NCBI RefSeq assembly: GCF_000380245.2
Contig: NZ_HG428741.1
Span: 1,702,895 to 1,751,271, forward strand
Reading direction: 5' to 3'
Source of the DNA: Bacillus massiliigorillae
GTDB lineage: Bacteria > Bacillota > Bacilli > Bacillales > DSM-1321
Length of the DNA: 48,377 nucleotides
The first letter of the stretch is position 1; every line of letters starts with the position of its first letter. The position numbers and the translations under genes were made by a program. The notes below the pieces were generated by a model. It was not told the origin of the DNA, made no database searches, and was given only the letters and a program-made list of their open reading frames with translations. Below are positions 35,495 to 43,950 of this stretch, piece after piece.

Positions 35495-35942
35495 TTGAAG
35501 CTCAATTATACTTATTTACAAATCACCACTTCATATCTCTACCTGAAGATTTGCGGGTTGGATGATGAGGAATGAACCTAATTCTGGTGAAATTATCGAG
35601 TTATCAACCGTGGGTGATAAACTAGATTTAGCATCAAATTCAACCATTTCTATTCCTGTAATTATTGACTTACAAGAAAGAAAAATGATTTGGTGTGATT
35701 TAGCATTAAGAAGCCATCCATTTTACGAAAATAATATAGAGGGCAATCAAACTGGAATTATTGCAATGGGAAGAGCCATGACGTCATTAGTAAAGCCTAT
35801 CTTATATGATTTATTTCTTCTTCATACATTAGCTAGAGGAGAAATCGTAGAAAATCCGAAAGAAGCAGATTGTATCTTTGCCTTTAACGGCAATGTAACA
35901 CCTTATAATATTGAAGTCATTATTTCAGATTATTTAGCCTAA
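35495..35942 (+). pseudogene. TerF/MXAN_6230-like C-terminal domain, probably the remnant of a longer gene
   Basis: The open segment 35562-35942 encodes 126 residues: 'PVIIDLQERKMIWCDLALRS', 'GIIAMGRAMTSLVKPILYDL' and 'FLLHTLARGEIVENPKEADC'. This pattern resembles the C-terminal domain of TerF/MXAN_6230-type proteins. Its ATG has no ribosome site. A good site (GGAGGG, 35482-35487) precedes TTG 35495 in another frame, which reads 'MKLNYTYLQITTSYLYLK' and then stops at 35575. A third frame holds 'PEDLRVG'. I infer an old gene with frameshifts and a large loss between its ends. The 126-residue piece might still be translated. Confidence 0.55.
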
Positions 35943-36009
35943 TAACAAACGAAATAATTCTAATATAACAATTTTTCTAAATGGCATAGAACCTTCGTAG
36001 TATTCAAGC

Positions 36010-36015
36010 TATAAT
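36010..36015 (+). promoter_or_regulatory. Candidate -10 box of the small-acidic-protein trio
   Basis: TATAAT 38 bp before the first ATG, with only a weak -35 (TAGAAC at 35987-35992, 17-bp spacing). Confidence 0.35.
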
Positions 36016-36052
36016 ACGTTTGTGACAGCTTGGATCTACGGAGGATTTTACT

Positions 36053-36325
36053 ATGACAACAATCGGAAAATGGACAATAATTCTTGAACAAACTGAAGAA
36101 AATGAAATGACTGCATTCCGCAGTGAAGATGAAGAAACATTATTAATCGTTGATAGGGAACATGATAAAATGGCTACTTTAATGGTAGAAGAAGATGAAA
36201 GTTTGGTCATATTACATTTATCTTTTGATAAAATCATTACAGTAAATCACAAAACACATACAGCCACTATTAGTGCTAATCCTGCTTATGCAGATGATGA
36301 ATATGGTATAGATGATGAAGATTAA
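36053..36325 (+). CDS. Small acidic protein of unknown function (first of a coupled trio)
   Basis: A 90-residue acidic protein I do not recognise. The sequence alternates short hydrophobic strands with charged turns ('KWTIILEQTEENE', 'ETLLIVDREHDKMATLMVEE', 'SLVILHLSFDKII'), which suggests an all-beta fold. It ends in an acidic tail ('YADDEYGIDDED'). There is no signal peptide or cysteine. The start has ACGGAGG at good spacing. The next gene starts inside its last codons (14-bp overlap), so the pair is translationally coupled. The three genes together look like diverged copies of one fold. Confidence 0.75.
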   Translation: MTTIGKWTIILEQTEENEMTAFRSEDEETLLIVDREHDKMATLMVEEDESLVILHLSFDKIITVNHKTHTATISANPAYADDEYGIDDED

Positions 36326-36590
36326 AAAGCAAGAGTTCGAAACAGTGACTGTACCTTTTGGGGACTATAATCTCATCATGTCTACTCCGAAGGGTGAAGA
36401 TATAATCGTGCTAGCTCATGAGCATAAAGTACGCTTTTATGATATTAAATACTCTAATGAAGTTATTAATTTAACGTTAACAAATAATGGGGTAGCTGTT
36501 GATCTTGATGGAGGATCTGAAGGTATTTCTATTAAATTTGCTTATGATAAGCCTAATATTAACATTGTAGGAGGTCTTTCAAATGACTGA
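36312..36590 (+). CDS. Small beta-rich protein of unknown function (second of a coupled trio)
   Basis: A 92-residue protein with a strand-turn pattern like its neighbours ('FETVTVPFGDYNLIMSTPKG', 'EDIIVLAHEHKVRFYDIKYS', 'NEVINLTLTNNGVAVDL'). I recognise no family. Its ATG has no clear ribosome site and overlaps the previous gene by 14 bp, which points to re-initiation after the first gene. It overlaps the third gene by 8 bp. Confidence 0.72.
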   Translation: MMKIKKQEFETVTVPFGDYNLIMSTPKGEDIIVLAHEHKVRFYDIKYSNEVINLTLTNNGVAVDLDGGSEGISIKFAYDKPNINIVGGLSND

Positions 36591-36900
36591 ACATGCAATG
36601 GAGTATTTAGCTATTGTATTAACAAATGGATGGGAACTATTACAGAATACTGCTTCTGAAAGTTTATTAGCTTTCTTCCATCCTCACACAGGTGAAGTAT
36701 TCATAGTTAATAATTTCTTTGAAACTGGAGATATTGTTTTTAGAGCAAAAATTAATGAAGATGATACGGTAACTATTCTAGTATTGGATGATTCTGTCCT
36801 AAGTTTTGTTGACTACGAAGAGAAACAAATTCGTGTTGATGAAGTTGAGGTATTTGCTGAACTAGAAGATGAAGATGAAGATGAATATATTTTTAATTGA
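36583..36900 (+). CDS. Small acidic protein of unknown function (third of a coupled trio)
   Basis: A 105-residue protein, again strand-rich ('MEYLAIVLTNGWELL', 'SLLAFFHPHTGEVFIVNNFF', 'DTVTILVLDDSVLSFVDY') with a strongly acidic tail ('ELEDEDEDEYIFN'). I recognise no family. The start has GGAGG upstream and overlaps the second gene by 8 bp. A terminator follows at once, so the operon is just these three genes. Confidence 0.75.
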   Translation: MTEHAMEYLAIVLTNGWELLQNTASESLLAFFHPHTGEVFIVNNFFETGDIVFRAKINEDDTVTILVLDDSVLSFVDYEEKQIRVDEVEVFAELEDEDEDEYIFN

Positions 36901-36931
36901 ACGATTCTTCGTCTTGAGGAATCGTTTTTTT
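36900..36931 (+). terminator. Rho-independent terminator of the small-acidic-protein trio
   Basis: Arms AACGATTC / GAATCGTT, then a run of T, beginning at the last base of the stop codon. Confidence 0.83.
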
Positions 36932-37074
36932 GATAGGTTTGATTCATGTGATTAGTAGATGAATTGTATATACTGTAGGAAACTATGTGATGGACGTATT
37001 TATGTCCAAACATTTAAGACGATGATATATGAAAAGATTAAACAGTTCTAAATAGGAAAAGAGAGGATTACACA

Positions 37075-37407
37075 ATGAAATTTCAAAGAGGGAGACATAC
37101 ACCTGCATTTATACTTTTATATATTGCCGAAAAACCTTCGTATGGATTTGAATTATTACATCGATGTAACGAGGAATTATTAGATAACACGATTGATGTA
37201 GCAGCAATTTATCTCTCTCTCAAAGAACTTGAAAAAGACAACTGCATAATCTCACATTGGGAGCAAAGCACCTCTGGCCCACCGAAGAAACTATATCAGA
37301 TTACTGAAACAGGGTATGAAAAATTAGAAGAATACAAACATGACATACTGGAAAGGTTGGAAAATTTACAACACTTTACAAATGTTTATAGCAAAATAAA
37401 TGCATAG
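37075..37407 (+). CDS. PadR family transcriptional regulator
   Basis: A 110-residue winged-helix protein of the short PadR type: 'HTPAFILLYIAEKPSYGFEL', 'DVAAIYLSLKELEKDNCI' (recognition helix) and the wing 'GPPKKLYQITETGYEKLEEY'. The start has AGAGAGG upstream. The GNAT acetyltransferase follows closely (35 bp between stop and likely start), so the two probably form an operon. A short inverted repeat TGGAC / GTCCA (36992-37009) lies upstream and could be its operator, though this is weak. Confidence 0.88.
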   Translation: MKFQRGRHTPAFILLYIAEKPSYGFELLHRCNEELLDNTIDVAAIYLSLKELEKDNCIISHWEQSTSGPPKKLYQITETGYEKLEEYKHDILERLENLQHFTNVYSKINA

Positions 37408-37441
37408 GAATAAGAGATTTATTTGTAAAAGGGGACTTAAC

Positions 37442-37906
37442 ATGGAAAAGTGGACAATTGATCAAAACTATTTTATTTCAACCGATAAAGATTTATTAAA
37501 AATTGATATTATTTTTCAATTTTTAAATAAACAATCTTACTGGGCACATAATATTCCAAAGGAAACTGTGATAAAATCCATTCAGCATTCTGCTCTTTGC
37601 TTTGGTGTTTATAAGAAAGAAGAAAGCACGATACAACAAGTAGGGTTTGCTAGAGTTGTTTCTGATTTAGCATCTTTTGCTTATCTATGTGATGTTTTTG
37701 TTCTTCCTGAATATCGAGGAATCGGATTGTCAAAACAATTGATGCAGTTTATTACAACACACCCAGAGTTACAGCAAGTCCGTAGATTCATGTTAGCAAC
37801 TAAAGATGCGCATCAATTGTATGCACAATATGGCTTTAAGTTAATTGATACACCTGAAAATCTTTTGCAAATCAGAAGGAATCCAAAAGATATCTATAGT
37901 AAATAA
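37442..37906 (+). CDS. GNAT family N-acetyltransferase
   Basis: A 154-residue acetyltransferase. The acetyl-CoA binding motif A is 'LCDVFVLPEYRGIGLSKQLM' (about residues 84-103, with R-G-I-G), followed by 'RFMLATKDAHQLYAQYGF', the motif B end. The acceptor is unknown. I prefer ATG 37442 with AAAAGGGG upstream over the more distant start at 37400, which overlaps the PadR gene without a ribosome site. It is likely co-transcribed with that regulator. Confidence 0.9.
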   Translation: MEKWTIDQNYFISTDKDLLKIDIIFQFLNKQSYWAHNIPKETVIKSIQHSALCFGVYKKEESTIQQVGFARVVSDLASFAYLCDVFVLPEYRGIGLSKQLMQFITTHPELQQVRRFMLATKDAHQLYAQYGFKLIDTPENLLQIRRNPKDIYSK

Positions 37907-38003
37907 TTGGTTATAACAACCCGTCTTATTAGAAAATATTTCAGAATAGTTTTATAATAGATGTTGGGGACATCATTTTTTTACTGAAAGGGGTATCATC
38001 ACT

Positions 38004-39083
38004 ATGAAAATACAAGCAGCAGTAACTCACGAATTAGGTAAAGAATTTTCAATAGAAGAAGTTGAATTAAACGCACCAAAAGCAAATGAAGTATTAATAA
38101 AAGTCATTGCAACTGGAGTTTGTCATACAGATGCCGTTGCCAGAGATTTAGGCTTAGCTCCATTTCCAGTTGTTTTAGGACATGAGGGCTCAGGTATTGT
38201 AATAAAAGTAGGAGATGCAGTAGAAACCATTGCTGAGGGAGATCATGTGGTTCTATCTTATTCTTCTTGTGGCCACTGTGAAAACTGTTTAAGCGCTCAT
38301 CCATCGACTTGTCAAAATTTCAACGCTCTAAATTTCGATGGAGAAGGATATGATCGTTTACATCAACATGACCATAATGTTTCCACATTCTTTGGACAAT
38401 CTTCTTTCGCTACATATGCTGTTGTTAATGAACGTAATGTTGTAAAAGTTAATAAAGATGCAGATCTTGCATTGCTTGGACCATTAGGCTGTGGAATTCA
38501 AACAGGAAGTGGGACAGTATTGAATAAACTAAAACCAGCATTCGGTACTTCAATAGCTGTTTATGGCTGTGGAGCTGTTGGATTAAGTGCTATTATGGCT
38601 GCTAAAATTGTAGGTTGCAAACATATTATTGCTATTGATGTTCATGATAGTCGTCTTGAATTAGCAAAAGAATTAGGAGCTACACTTACTTTAAACGGTA
38701 AAAATGTTGATGTAGTTCAGGAAATTAAAAAAGCAACAAATGGTGGAACACATTATGCGGTAGAAACAACAGGTGTACCACCAGTTGTCCGTCAAAGCCT
38801 ACATGCTCTTCGTCCACTTGGCACAGTAGCAATTGTAGGAGTAACGCCAGAAATGCAATTCGACGTTCATAATGACATTATGGCAGAAGGAAAAGCCATG
38901 GTTGGTGTAATTGAAGGAGATGCTGTACCACACCTATTTATTCCTGAGCTAGTCGACTACTATTTAGCGGGTAAGTTCCCAATAGATAAGCTTGTTAAAT
39001 TTTATGATTTTAAAGATATTAATCAAGCGTTCGAAGACTCTAAAACAGGTGTTACAGTAAAACCGATTGTTATGATGGGATAA
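38004..39083 (+). CDS. Zinc-dependent alcohol dehydrogenase (aryl-alcohol dehydrogenase-like)
   Basis: A 359-residue medium-chain dehydrogenase. Catalytic zinc ligands are in 'GVCHTDAVARD' (Cys near 37) and 'VVLGHEGSGIV' (His near 62). The structural zinc site is 'CGHCENCLSAHPSTC' (four Cys, about 92-106). The NAD-binding Rossmann motif is 'YGCGAVGLSAIMAAKIVGC' near 190-208. The whole resembles aryl/benzyl-alcohol dehydrogenases. Substrate not determined. The start has AAAGGGG upstream. It is monocistronic with its own terminator. Confidence 0.93.
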   Translation: MKIQAAVTHELGKEFSIEEVELNAPKANEVLIKVIATGVCHTDAVARDLGLAPFPVVLGHEGSGIVIKVGDAVETIAEGDHVVLSYSSCGHCENCLSAHPSTCQNFNALNFDGEGYDRLHQHDHNVSTFFGQSSFATYAVVNERNVVKVNKDADLALLGPLGCGIQTGSGTVLNKLKPAFGTSIAVYGCGAVGLSAIMAAKIVGCKHIIAIDVHDSRLELAKELGATLTLNGKNVDVVQEIKKATNGGTHYAVETTGVPPVVRQSLHALRPLGTVAIVGVTPEMQFDVHNDIMAEGKAMVGVIEGDAVPHLFIPELVDYYLAGKFPIDKLVKFYDFKDINQAFEDSKTGVTVKPIVMMG

Positions 39084-39123
39084 ATACAAACTAAAATAAT
39101 GCGACTATATAATTCCAATAGAA

Positions 39124-39161
39124 ACAAGCTCACTTATTCAAATCAAGTGAGCTTGTTTTTT
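39124..39161 (+). terminator. Rho-independent terminator of the alcohol dehydrogenase gene
   Basis: Perfect 12-bp arms ACAAGCTCACTT / AAGTGAGCTTGT, then six T. Confidence 0.88.
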
Positions 39162-39211
39162 ATGTATAATGAATACTATTTTACATAAAAAAGCCACTTT
39201 TATTTCTATAA

Positions 39212-39471
39212 ATGAAACCATACTTCATTCTAGGTATGATAAAAGATAACACATCAACAGTAACAGTCTTAAAAAACACATCAACATTGCCAATTGAAGC
39301 TTTATTAAATACTAATATTCCTAGAAATGAAGCAAAAATACATTTCCAGGTTATGTAGAATTAGTAGGATATTTAAAACTGCCTACAACAGGAATTTGAA
39401 AACTGGATGCATATCTTGATGATGAATATATTGGATACATCGTTATTAATGTACTTGCTAATCCTGAATAA
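39212..39471 (+). pseudogene. Decayed gene, DUF4871-like C-terminal end
   Basis: Translation starts 'MKPYFILGMIKDNTSTVTVL' and runs to about 39345. It then continues in a shifted frame as 'FPGYVELVGYLKLPTTGI', a TGA (39397-39399) where Trp is expected, and 'KLDAYLDDEYIGYIVINVL' to a stop at 39471. The '(W)KLDAYLDDEYIGYIVINVL' ending resembles that of DUF4871-type Bacillus exported proteins. A frameshift plus a nonsense codon, and a missing 5' part, make it a pseudogene. No ribosome site precedes the first ATG. Family name moderately sure, decay sure. Confidence 0.65.
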
Positions 39472-39531
39472 ATGAATCGTGCATATTTCTTTTTTCACTT
39501 CTAATACTAAAAGCAAGAAGGAGGGATATGC

Positions 39532-39699
39532 GTGCCAAAACGAACAAAGAAAAATGACCCGCAGCAAAAAAACAAACAAGGATTTGACTCTAGTAAAACT
39601 GATTCTGAATTTTCAAAGGAATTTGGCAGTGCAGCGGCAAATCGTGCTCATAAAGAAAAAGCAAAGAAGGCTAGAAAATCAAAAAATGTAAAGCTATAA
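39532..39699 (+). CDS. Very small lysine-rich protein (55 aa)
   Basis: A GTG start after AGGAGGGA gives 'MPKRTKKNDPQQKNKQGFDS' and then 'SAAANRAHKEKAKKARKS', ending at 39699. It is highly basic and polar, with no hydrophobic core, and resembles small spore-type proteins of Bacillus in composition. I do not recognise the exact family. An overlapping ATG (39528) gives only nine codons. It is followed 18 bp later by another tiny gene, so the two are likely co-transcribed. Confidence 0.6.
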   Translation: MPKRTKKNDPQQKNKQGFDSSKTDSEFSKEFGSAAANRAHKEKAKKARKSKNVKL

Positions 39700-39717
39700 A
39701 AAGGAGTAATTACAATA

Positions 39718-39846
39718 ATGACTCAATCTAAACGTCAAGAAGAGCGACAGTTTAATACACGAAAGCAATCTCAAAATCCACATGGCAAAGTAAAAACATT
39801 CGAGCAATTGTCTAAAGAAGCTGGAAAAAGTAATGATGAAAGCTAA
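39718..39846 (+). CDS. Very small protein (42 aa), DUF6254-like
   Basis: The start ATG 39718 follows AAGGAG. The product 'MTQSKRQEERQFNTRKQSQN' continues 'PHGKVKTFEQLSKEAGKS' and ends at 39846. The 'QNPHGKVKTFEQL' part matches my memory of the DUF6254 family in Bacillus. It is basic at the N-terminus and unstructured-looking. Function unknown. It shares a transcript with the preceding small gene and ends before a terminator. Confidence 0.6.
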   Translation: MTQSKRQEERQFNTRKQSQNPHGKVKTFEQLSKEAGKSNDES

Positions 39847-39877
39847 TCCTTTTTGATAAATTATATTAAGTATATAG

Positions 39878-39908
39878 ACCTGTTCTTATTAGTTAAGGAC
39901 GGGTTTTT
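39878..39908 (+). terminator. Rho-independent terminator of the two tiny genes
   Basis: Arms ACCTGTTCTTA / TAAGGACGGGT (G-U pairs) then five T. Confidence 0.7.
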
Positions 39909-40061
39909 ATATGAATACAATTAAATAATTGCTTGGTAATACATCAAGATGCCAAAAAGTTTTCGAAGAATTACAACTCATATCTATTTCACGGTTTATG
40001 AATTTTTTAAATAGGGTAGATTCCTTTATAGATAAGTAATTATTAACTAGGGGGAACTATC

Positions 40062-40412
40062 ATGAGTGTAGAAACAACATTAGCAACTTTGAATATTGAC
40101 CCAGAAATTTTAAGCAATAAACAAGGTCAAGAAAAGGGGCTGTACACTGAAATCTTAAATATGGTAAGAGATTTTGAGCTTAACCTTAATGAAGATGAAA
40201 AAGTAGGTATTAGTTTAGTTAATAACGGACAAGCTTTTCATTTTTACTTAACAGGACTACATTACAGTGGTTCAGATATGATTAGATTTGAGGGTATTAC
40301 TGACGCTGGAACTAAAGTTAATTTAATTCAACATAAAAAACAACTTAATTTCTTACTTATTTCTTTACCTAAACTATATAATCAAAATTTTAACCGTGTA
40401 GTATTTAGTTAA
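40062..40412 (+). CDS. Small protein, DUF6173-like
   Basis: A 116-residue protein. The N-terminal half is helical ('EKGLYTEILNMVRDFELNL') and the C-terminal half is strand-rich ('AFHFYLTGLHYSGSDMIRFE', 'TKVNLIQHKKQLNFLLISLP'). The C-terminal pattern resembles DUF6173 proteins; I hold that name loosely. Function unknown. The start has TAGGGGG upstream. It stands alone before the T-box leader. Confidence 0.68.
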   Translation: MSVETTLATLNIDPEILSNKQGQEKGLYTEILNMVRDFELNLNEDEKVGISLVNNGQAFHFYLTGLHYSGSDMIRFEGITDAGTKVNLIQHKKQLNFLLISLPKLYNQNFNRVVFS

Positions 40413-40544
40413 TTTTTCTAGTGTAGATATATATGAAAATGTACACAAAATAAAATTACAGAGTAATTTGACACTAAAATTCCATAGTGTTAATATAATT
40501 GCAATAAAAGCATACAAATTCATTGACGAGAACAAGTAATTTTA

Positions 40545-40776
40545 GAAACTGTCCTAAAGAGAGCCGGCAATTTGGTGAAAGCTGGTGTTCAGGTCTTTAA
40601 TGAAAATCCTCTCCGAGAAGTCAAGCTGAATACAAAGTAAGCTTGAACGGGTGTCTACCGTTAAAAGGAACGCGTATGATCGTACGTGGCTAAGTGCTAT
40701 TGATGAACGGAATCTTCAATAGAATTAGGATGGTATCGCGGTTCAACCCGTCCCTTTTTATAGGGACGGGTTTTTT
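40545..40776 (+). promoter_or_regulatory. T-box riboswitch leader of ileS
   Basis: This is a tRNA-sensing leader. The T-box element reads AGGATGGTATCGCGG (40728-40742), followed by a terminator with arms AACCCGTCCC / GGGACGGGTT. An antiterminator can form between the T-box and sequence upstream. Stem I begins near 40555. A candidate isoleucine specifier codon ATC lies at 40606-40608 on the 3' side of stem I, which fits the downstream gene. Uncharged tRNA-Ile would stabilise the antiterminator and switch the gene on. Confidence 0.87.
40745..40776 (+). terminator. Regulated terminator of the T-box leader
   Basis: Perfect 10-bp arms AACCCGTCCC / GGGACGGGTT around an 8-base loop, then T run. It lies 36 bp before the ileS start. 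Confidence 0.9.
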
Positions 40777-40812
40777 GTATGCTTTTAAATTACCGTATAG
40801 GAGCGATATCCA

Positions 40813-43800
40813 ATGAAAAAAGAAAGCATAATTCAGCGAGAAGAACAAGTTCGAAAACAATGGATGCAAGAAAACATATTTAAAAAATCAGTTAATAACC
40901 AAGAAGGAAAGCCATCATTTGTTTTTTATGAAGGTCCACCAACCGCAAATGGTTTACCCCATGTTGGTCATGCTTTAGGACGTACGATTAAAGATGTTGT
41001 AGCAAGATATAAAACCATGTCGGGACATCAAGTTATTCGTAAAGCAGGATGGGATACTCATGGACTACCTGTTGAACTAGGTGTTGAAAAACAATTAGGA
41101 ATTTCGGGTAAACACGAAATAGAGAACTATGGTGTGCAAGCTTTTATTGATAAATGTAAAGAAAGTGTTTTTATATACGAAAAGCAATGGCGTGAGTTTA
41201 CTGAGAAACTAGGATATTGGGTAGATATGGATGATCCATATGTTACACTTGAAAATCCTTATATCGAAAGTGTTTGGAATATCCTTGGTACGATTCATGA
41301 GAAAGGCTTATTAAATAAAGGACATCGTGTATCTCCATATTGTCCGAGTTGCCAAACGTCACTTAGCTCACATGAAGTGGCTCAAGGTTATAAAGTAGTG
41401 AAAGACTTAACTGCAACAGCCAAGTTTAAGTTAGTTGATAAGAATAATGAATATTTTCTTGGATGGACTACAACACCTTGGACATTACCAGCCAATGTTG
41501 CATTAGCTGTAAATCCAAATATGAAATATGTTCGTGCTAAACAAGGAAATGATATATACATTCTAGCCAAGTCATTAGTTGACACTGTCTTAAAAGATGA
41601 ATATGACATCTTATCAGTTCATCTTGGATCAGAGTTAAAGGGTATATCATATATACCACCATTTGATTTCGTAACCGTTGAGATAGGACATCAAGTAGTG
41701 GAAGCGGATTATGTAACAGATACAAGTGGTACCGGCATAGTTCATATTGCTCCAGCATATGGGGAAGATGATTATAAAGTAATCCAAGAAAATGAGTTTT
41801 CATTCGTAAATGTTGTAAATGAAAAAGGCCAATACACATCAGACATTAATCCTTTTCAAGGGCGTTTTGTAAAAGATTGTGATGTAGATATAGTTCGTGC
41901 ATTAGCTGAAAAGGATTTACTTTTCAGTAAAGAAAAACATGAACATAATTATCCTCACTGCTGGCGATGCGATTCACCGCTTTTATACTATGCAAATGAA
42001 AGCTGGTTTATTAAAACAACTGCAATGAAAGAGCAATTTATAAAAAATAATGAAGAAGTTACATGGCATCCAGACCATATTAAACACGGGCGATTTGGCA
42101 ACTTTTTAGAAGAAATGGTGGATTGGAATATCAGTCGTAAACGATATTGGGGAACTCCGCTAAATGTTTGGCAATGTGATAGTTGTAATCATCAATATGC
42201 CCCGAAAAGCATAGTAGATTTAAAGCAACATTCCGTTCAACCAATAGAAGAAATCGAATTGCATAAACCGTATGTAGATGAAGTGAAACTTTGCTGCTCA
42301 GAGTGTGGTGGCACAATGACAAGAACACCTGAAGTAATAGATGTTTGGTTTGATAGCGGCTCCATGCCATTTGCTCAATATCATTATCCATTCGAAAATA
42401 AAGCATTGTTCGAAAAACAATTCCCTGCTGATGTAGTTATTGAGGGTATCGATCAAACCCGTGGATGGTTTTATAGCCTGTTAGCTGTCTCTACTTTATA
42501 TACTGGCAAAACACCATATAAACGCGTTCTATCTTTAGGTCATGTATTAGATGAAAATGGGCAAAAGATGTCTAAGAGTAAAGGAAATGCACTTGATCCG
42601 ATGGATTTAATTCAAAAGTATGGAGCAGATTCATTAAGATGGGCGTTATTAGTAGACAGTGCACCATGGAATCCAAAACGTTTTTCAGAGCGAGTGGTTC
42701 AAGAGGCTAAATCAAAATTAATTGATACATTTGGCAATGTTTACAGCTTCTATGCGCTCTATGCTGACTTAGATGGATACAGTCCTAATAAAACCTATGA
42801 AGCAAAGAAAATAAACTAGATGCCTGGATTTTATCACGTCTGAACAGCACAATAAAAACCGTTACGCATAATCTTGAGGAATATCATTTCACAAATGCAG
42901 CAAGAGAGATAGCTAAATTAGTTGAAGAAGTAAGTAATTGGTATGTAAGACGCTCAAGAGAACGATTCTGGTCTAATGGCATGAACGAGGACAAAGTTGC
43001 AGCTTATCAAGTCTTATATGAAGTGCTAACAAAAACAAGTCAACTACTTGCACCATTAACACCATTTATTGCAGAAGACGTCTATACTAATCTTACTGGT
43101 AAAAGTGTTCATCTATCAGCATATCCGACATATGACGATACGCTAATCAATGCTCAATTAGAAAAAGAAATGGCTGCTGTTCTACAAGTTGTCGAATTAG
43201 GTCGAAGTATTAGAAATACAGCATCAATGAAAGTAAAACAACCATTAGCGAGCCTATCTCTTATTAGCTCTAATCAAGAAATGGATTGGTCTTCTTACCG
43301 CAACATCGTATTGGATGAATTAAATGTAAAAACATTTTATGAAATTGGAGACGAAGGAGAATTTGCTACAATAAAGCTGAAGCTAGATTTCAAAAAATCT
43401 GGTGCTAAATTCGGAAAATACGCTAACATTGCTAACAAGTGGGTTCAACAACTAGGTCAAGAAGAAGCAAAAGCATTTATAGATACTGGGTACGGAATGA
43501 TGGAAACAGATGCTGGTGAATCAGTGAAAGTGACTCTTGAAGATGTTTTGGTAGAAAAAGTAGCTAAAGATGGATTCTCTTCCGCTACCAATGGTGAATT
43601 TACCGTTATATTAGATGTTGCTCTAACAGAGGATTTAATTCAAGAAGGTGTGGCACGCGAATTAATTCGAGCTATACAAGAGTATCGTAAGAAGTTGAAT
43701 CTACCAATTAATATGTACATTGATATTGTAGTAAATGCTGATGATTATTTACAACATGTTATTGAAAAGTTTAAACCTATGCTGAAAGAGAATTTACTCA

Positions 43801-43892
43801 TGCAAAACATTGTTATTCAAGATAAAAAAGTAGATGGAGAAGAAATTGTTGTTGGACAGTATAAAGCAACAATACAATTAATTACACTATAA
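40813..43892 (+). pseudogene. ileS: Isoleucyl-tRNA synthetase, type-2-like, broken by a one-base deletion
   Basis: The first segment (40813-42819, 668 residues) holds the HIGH-like motif 'HVGH' (residues 50-53), an editing domain ('GWTTTPWTLPANVALAVNP') and 'KMSKS' (585-589). It then stops at TAG 42817-42819. The protein continues in the next frame from 42801: 'ENKLDAWILSRLNSTIKTV', 'NWYVRRSRERFW' and the anticodon-binding and C-terminal domains to 43892. One extra A in GCAAAG (about 42804-42807) would restore about 1026 residues, the length of the type-2 (eukaryote-like, mupirocin-tolerant) IleRS that some bacilli carry as a second copy. Without repair the product lacks the anticodon-binding part. 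The T-box is intact. Confidence 0.9.
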
Positions 43893-43914
43893 AGGCTAGT
43901 TAGTACATTTAAAT

Positions 43915-43950
43915 AAGAAGCTGTCGGAAGTACGACAGCTTCTTATTTTT
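43915..43950 (+). terminator. Rho-independent terminator after ileS
   Basis: Perfect 12-bp arms AAGAAGCTGTCG / CGACAGCTTCTT, then ATTTTT. Confidence 0.85.
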
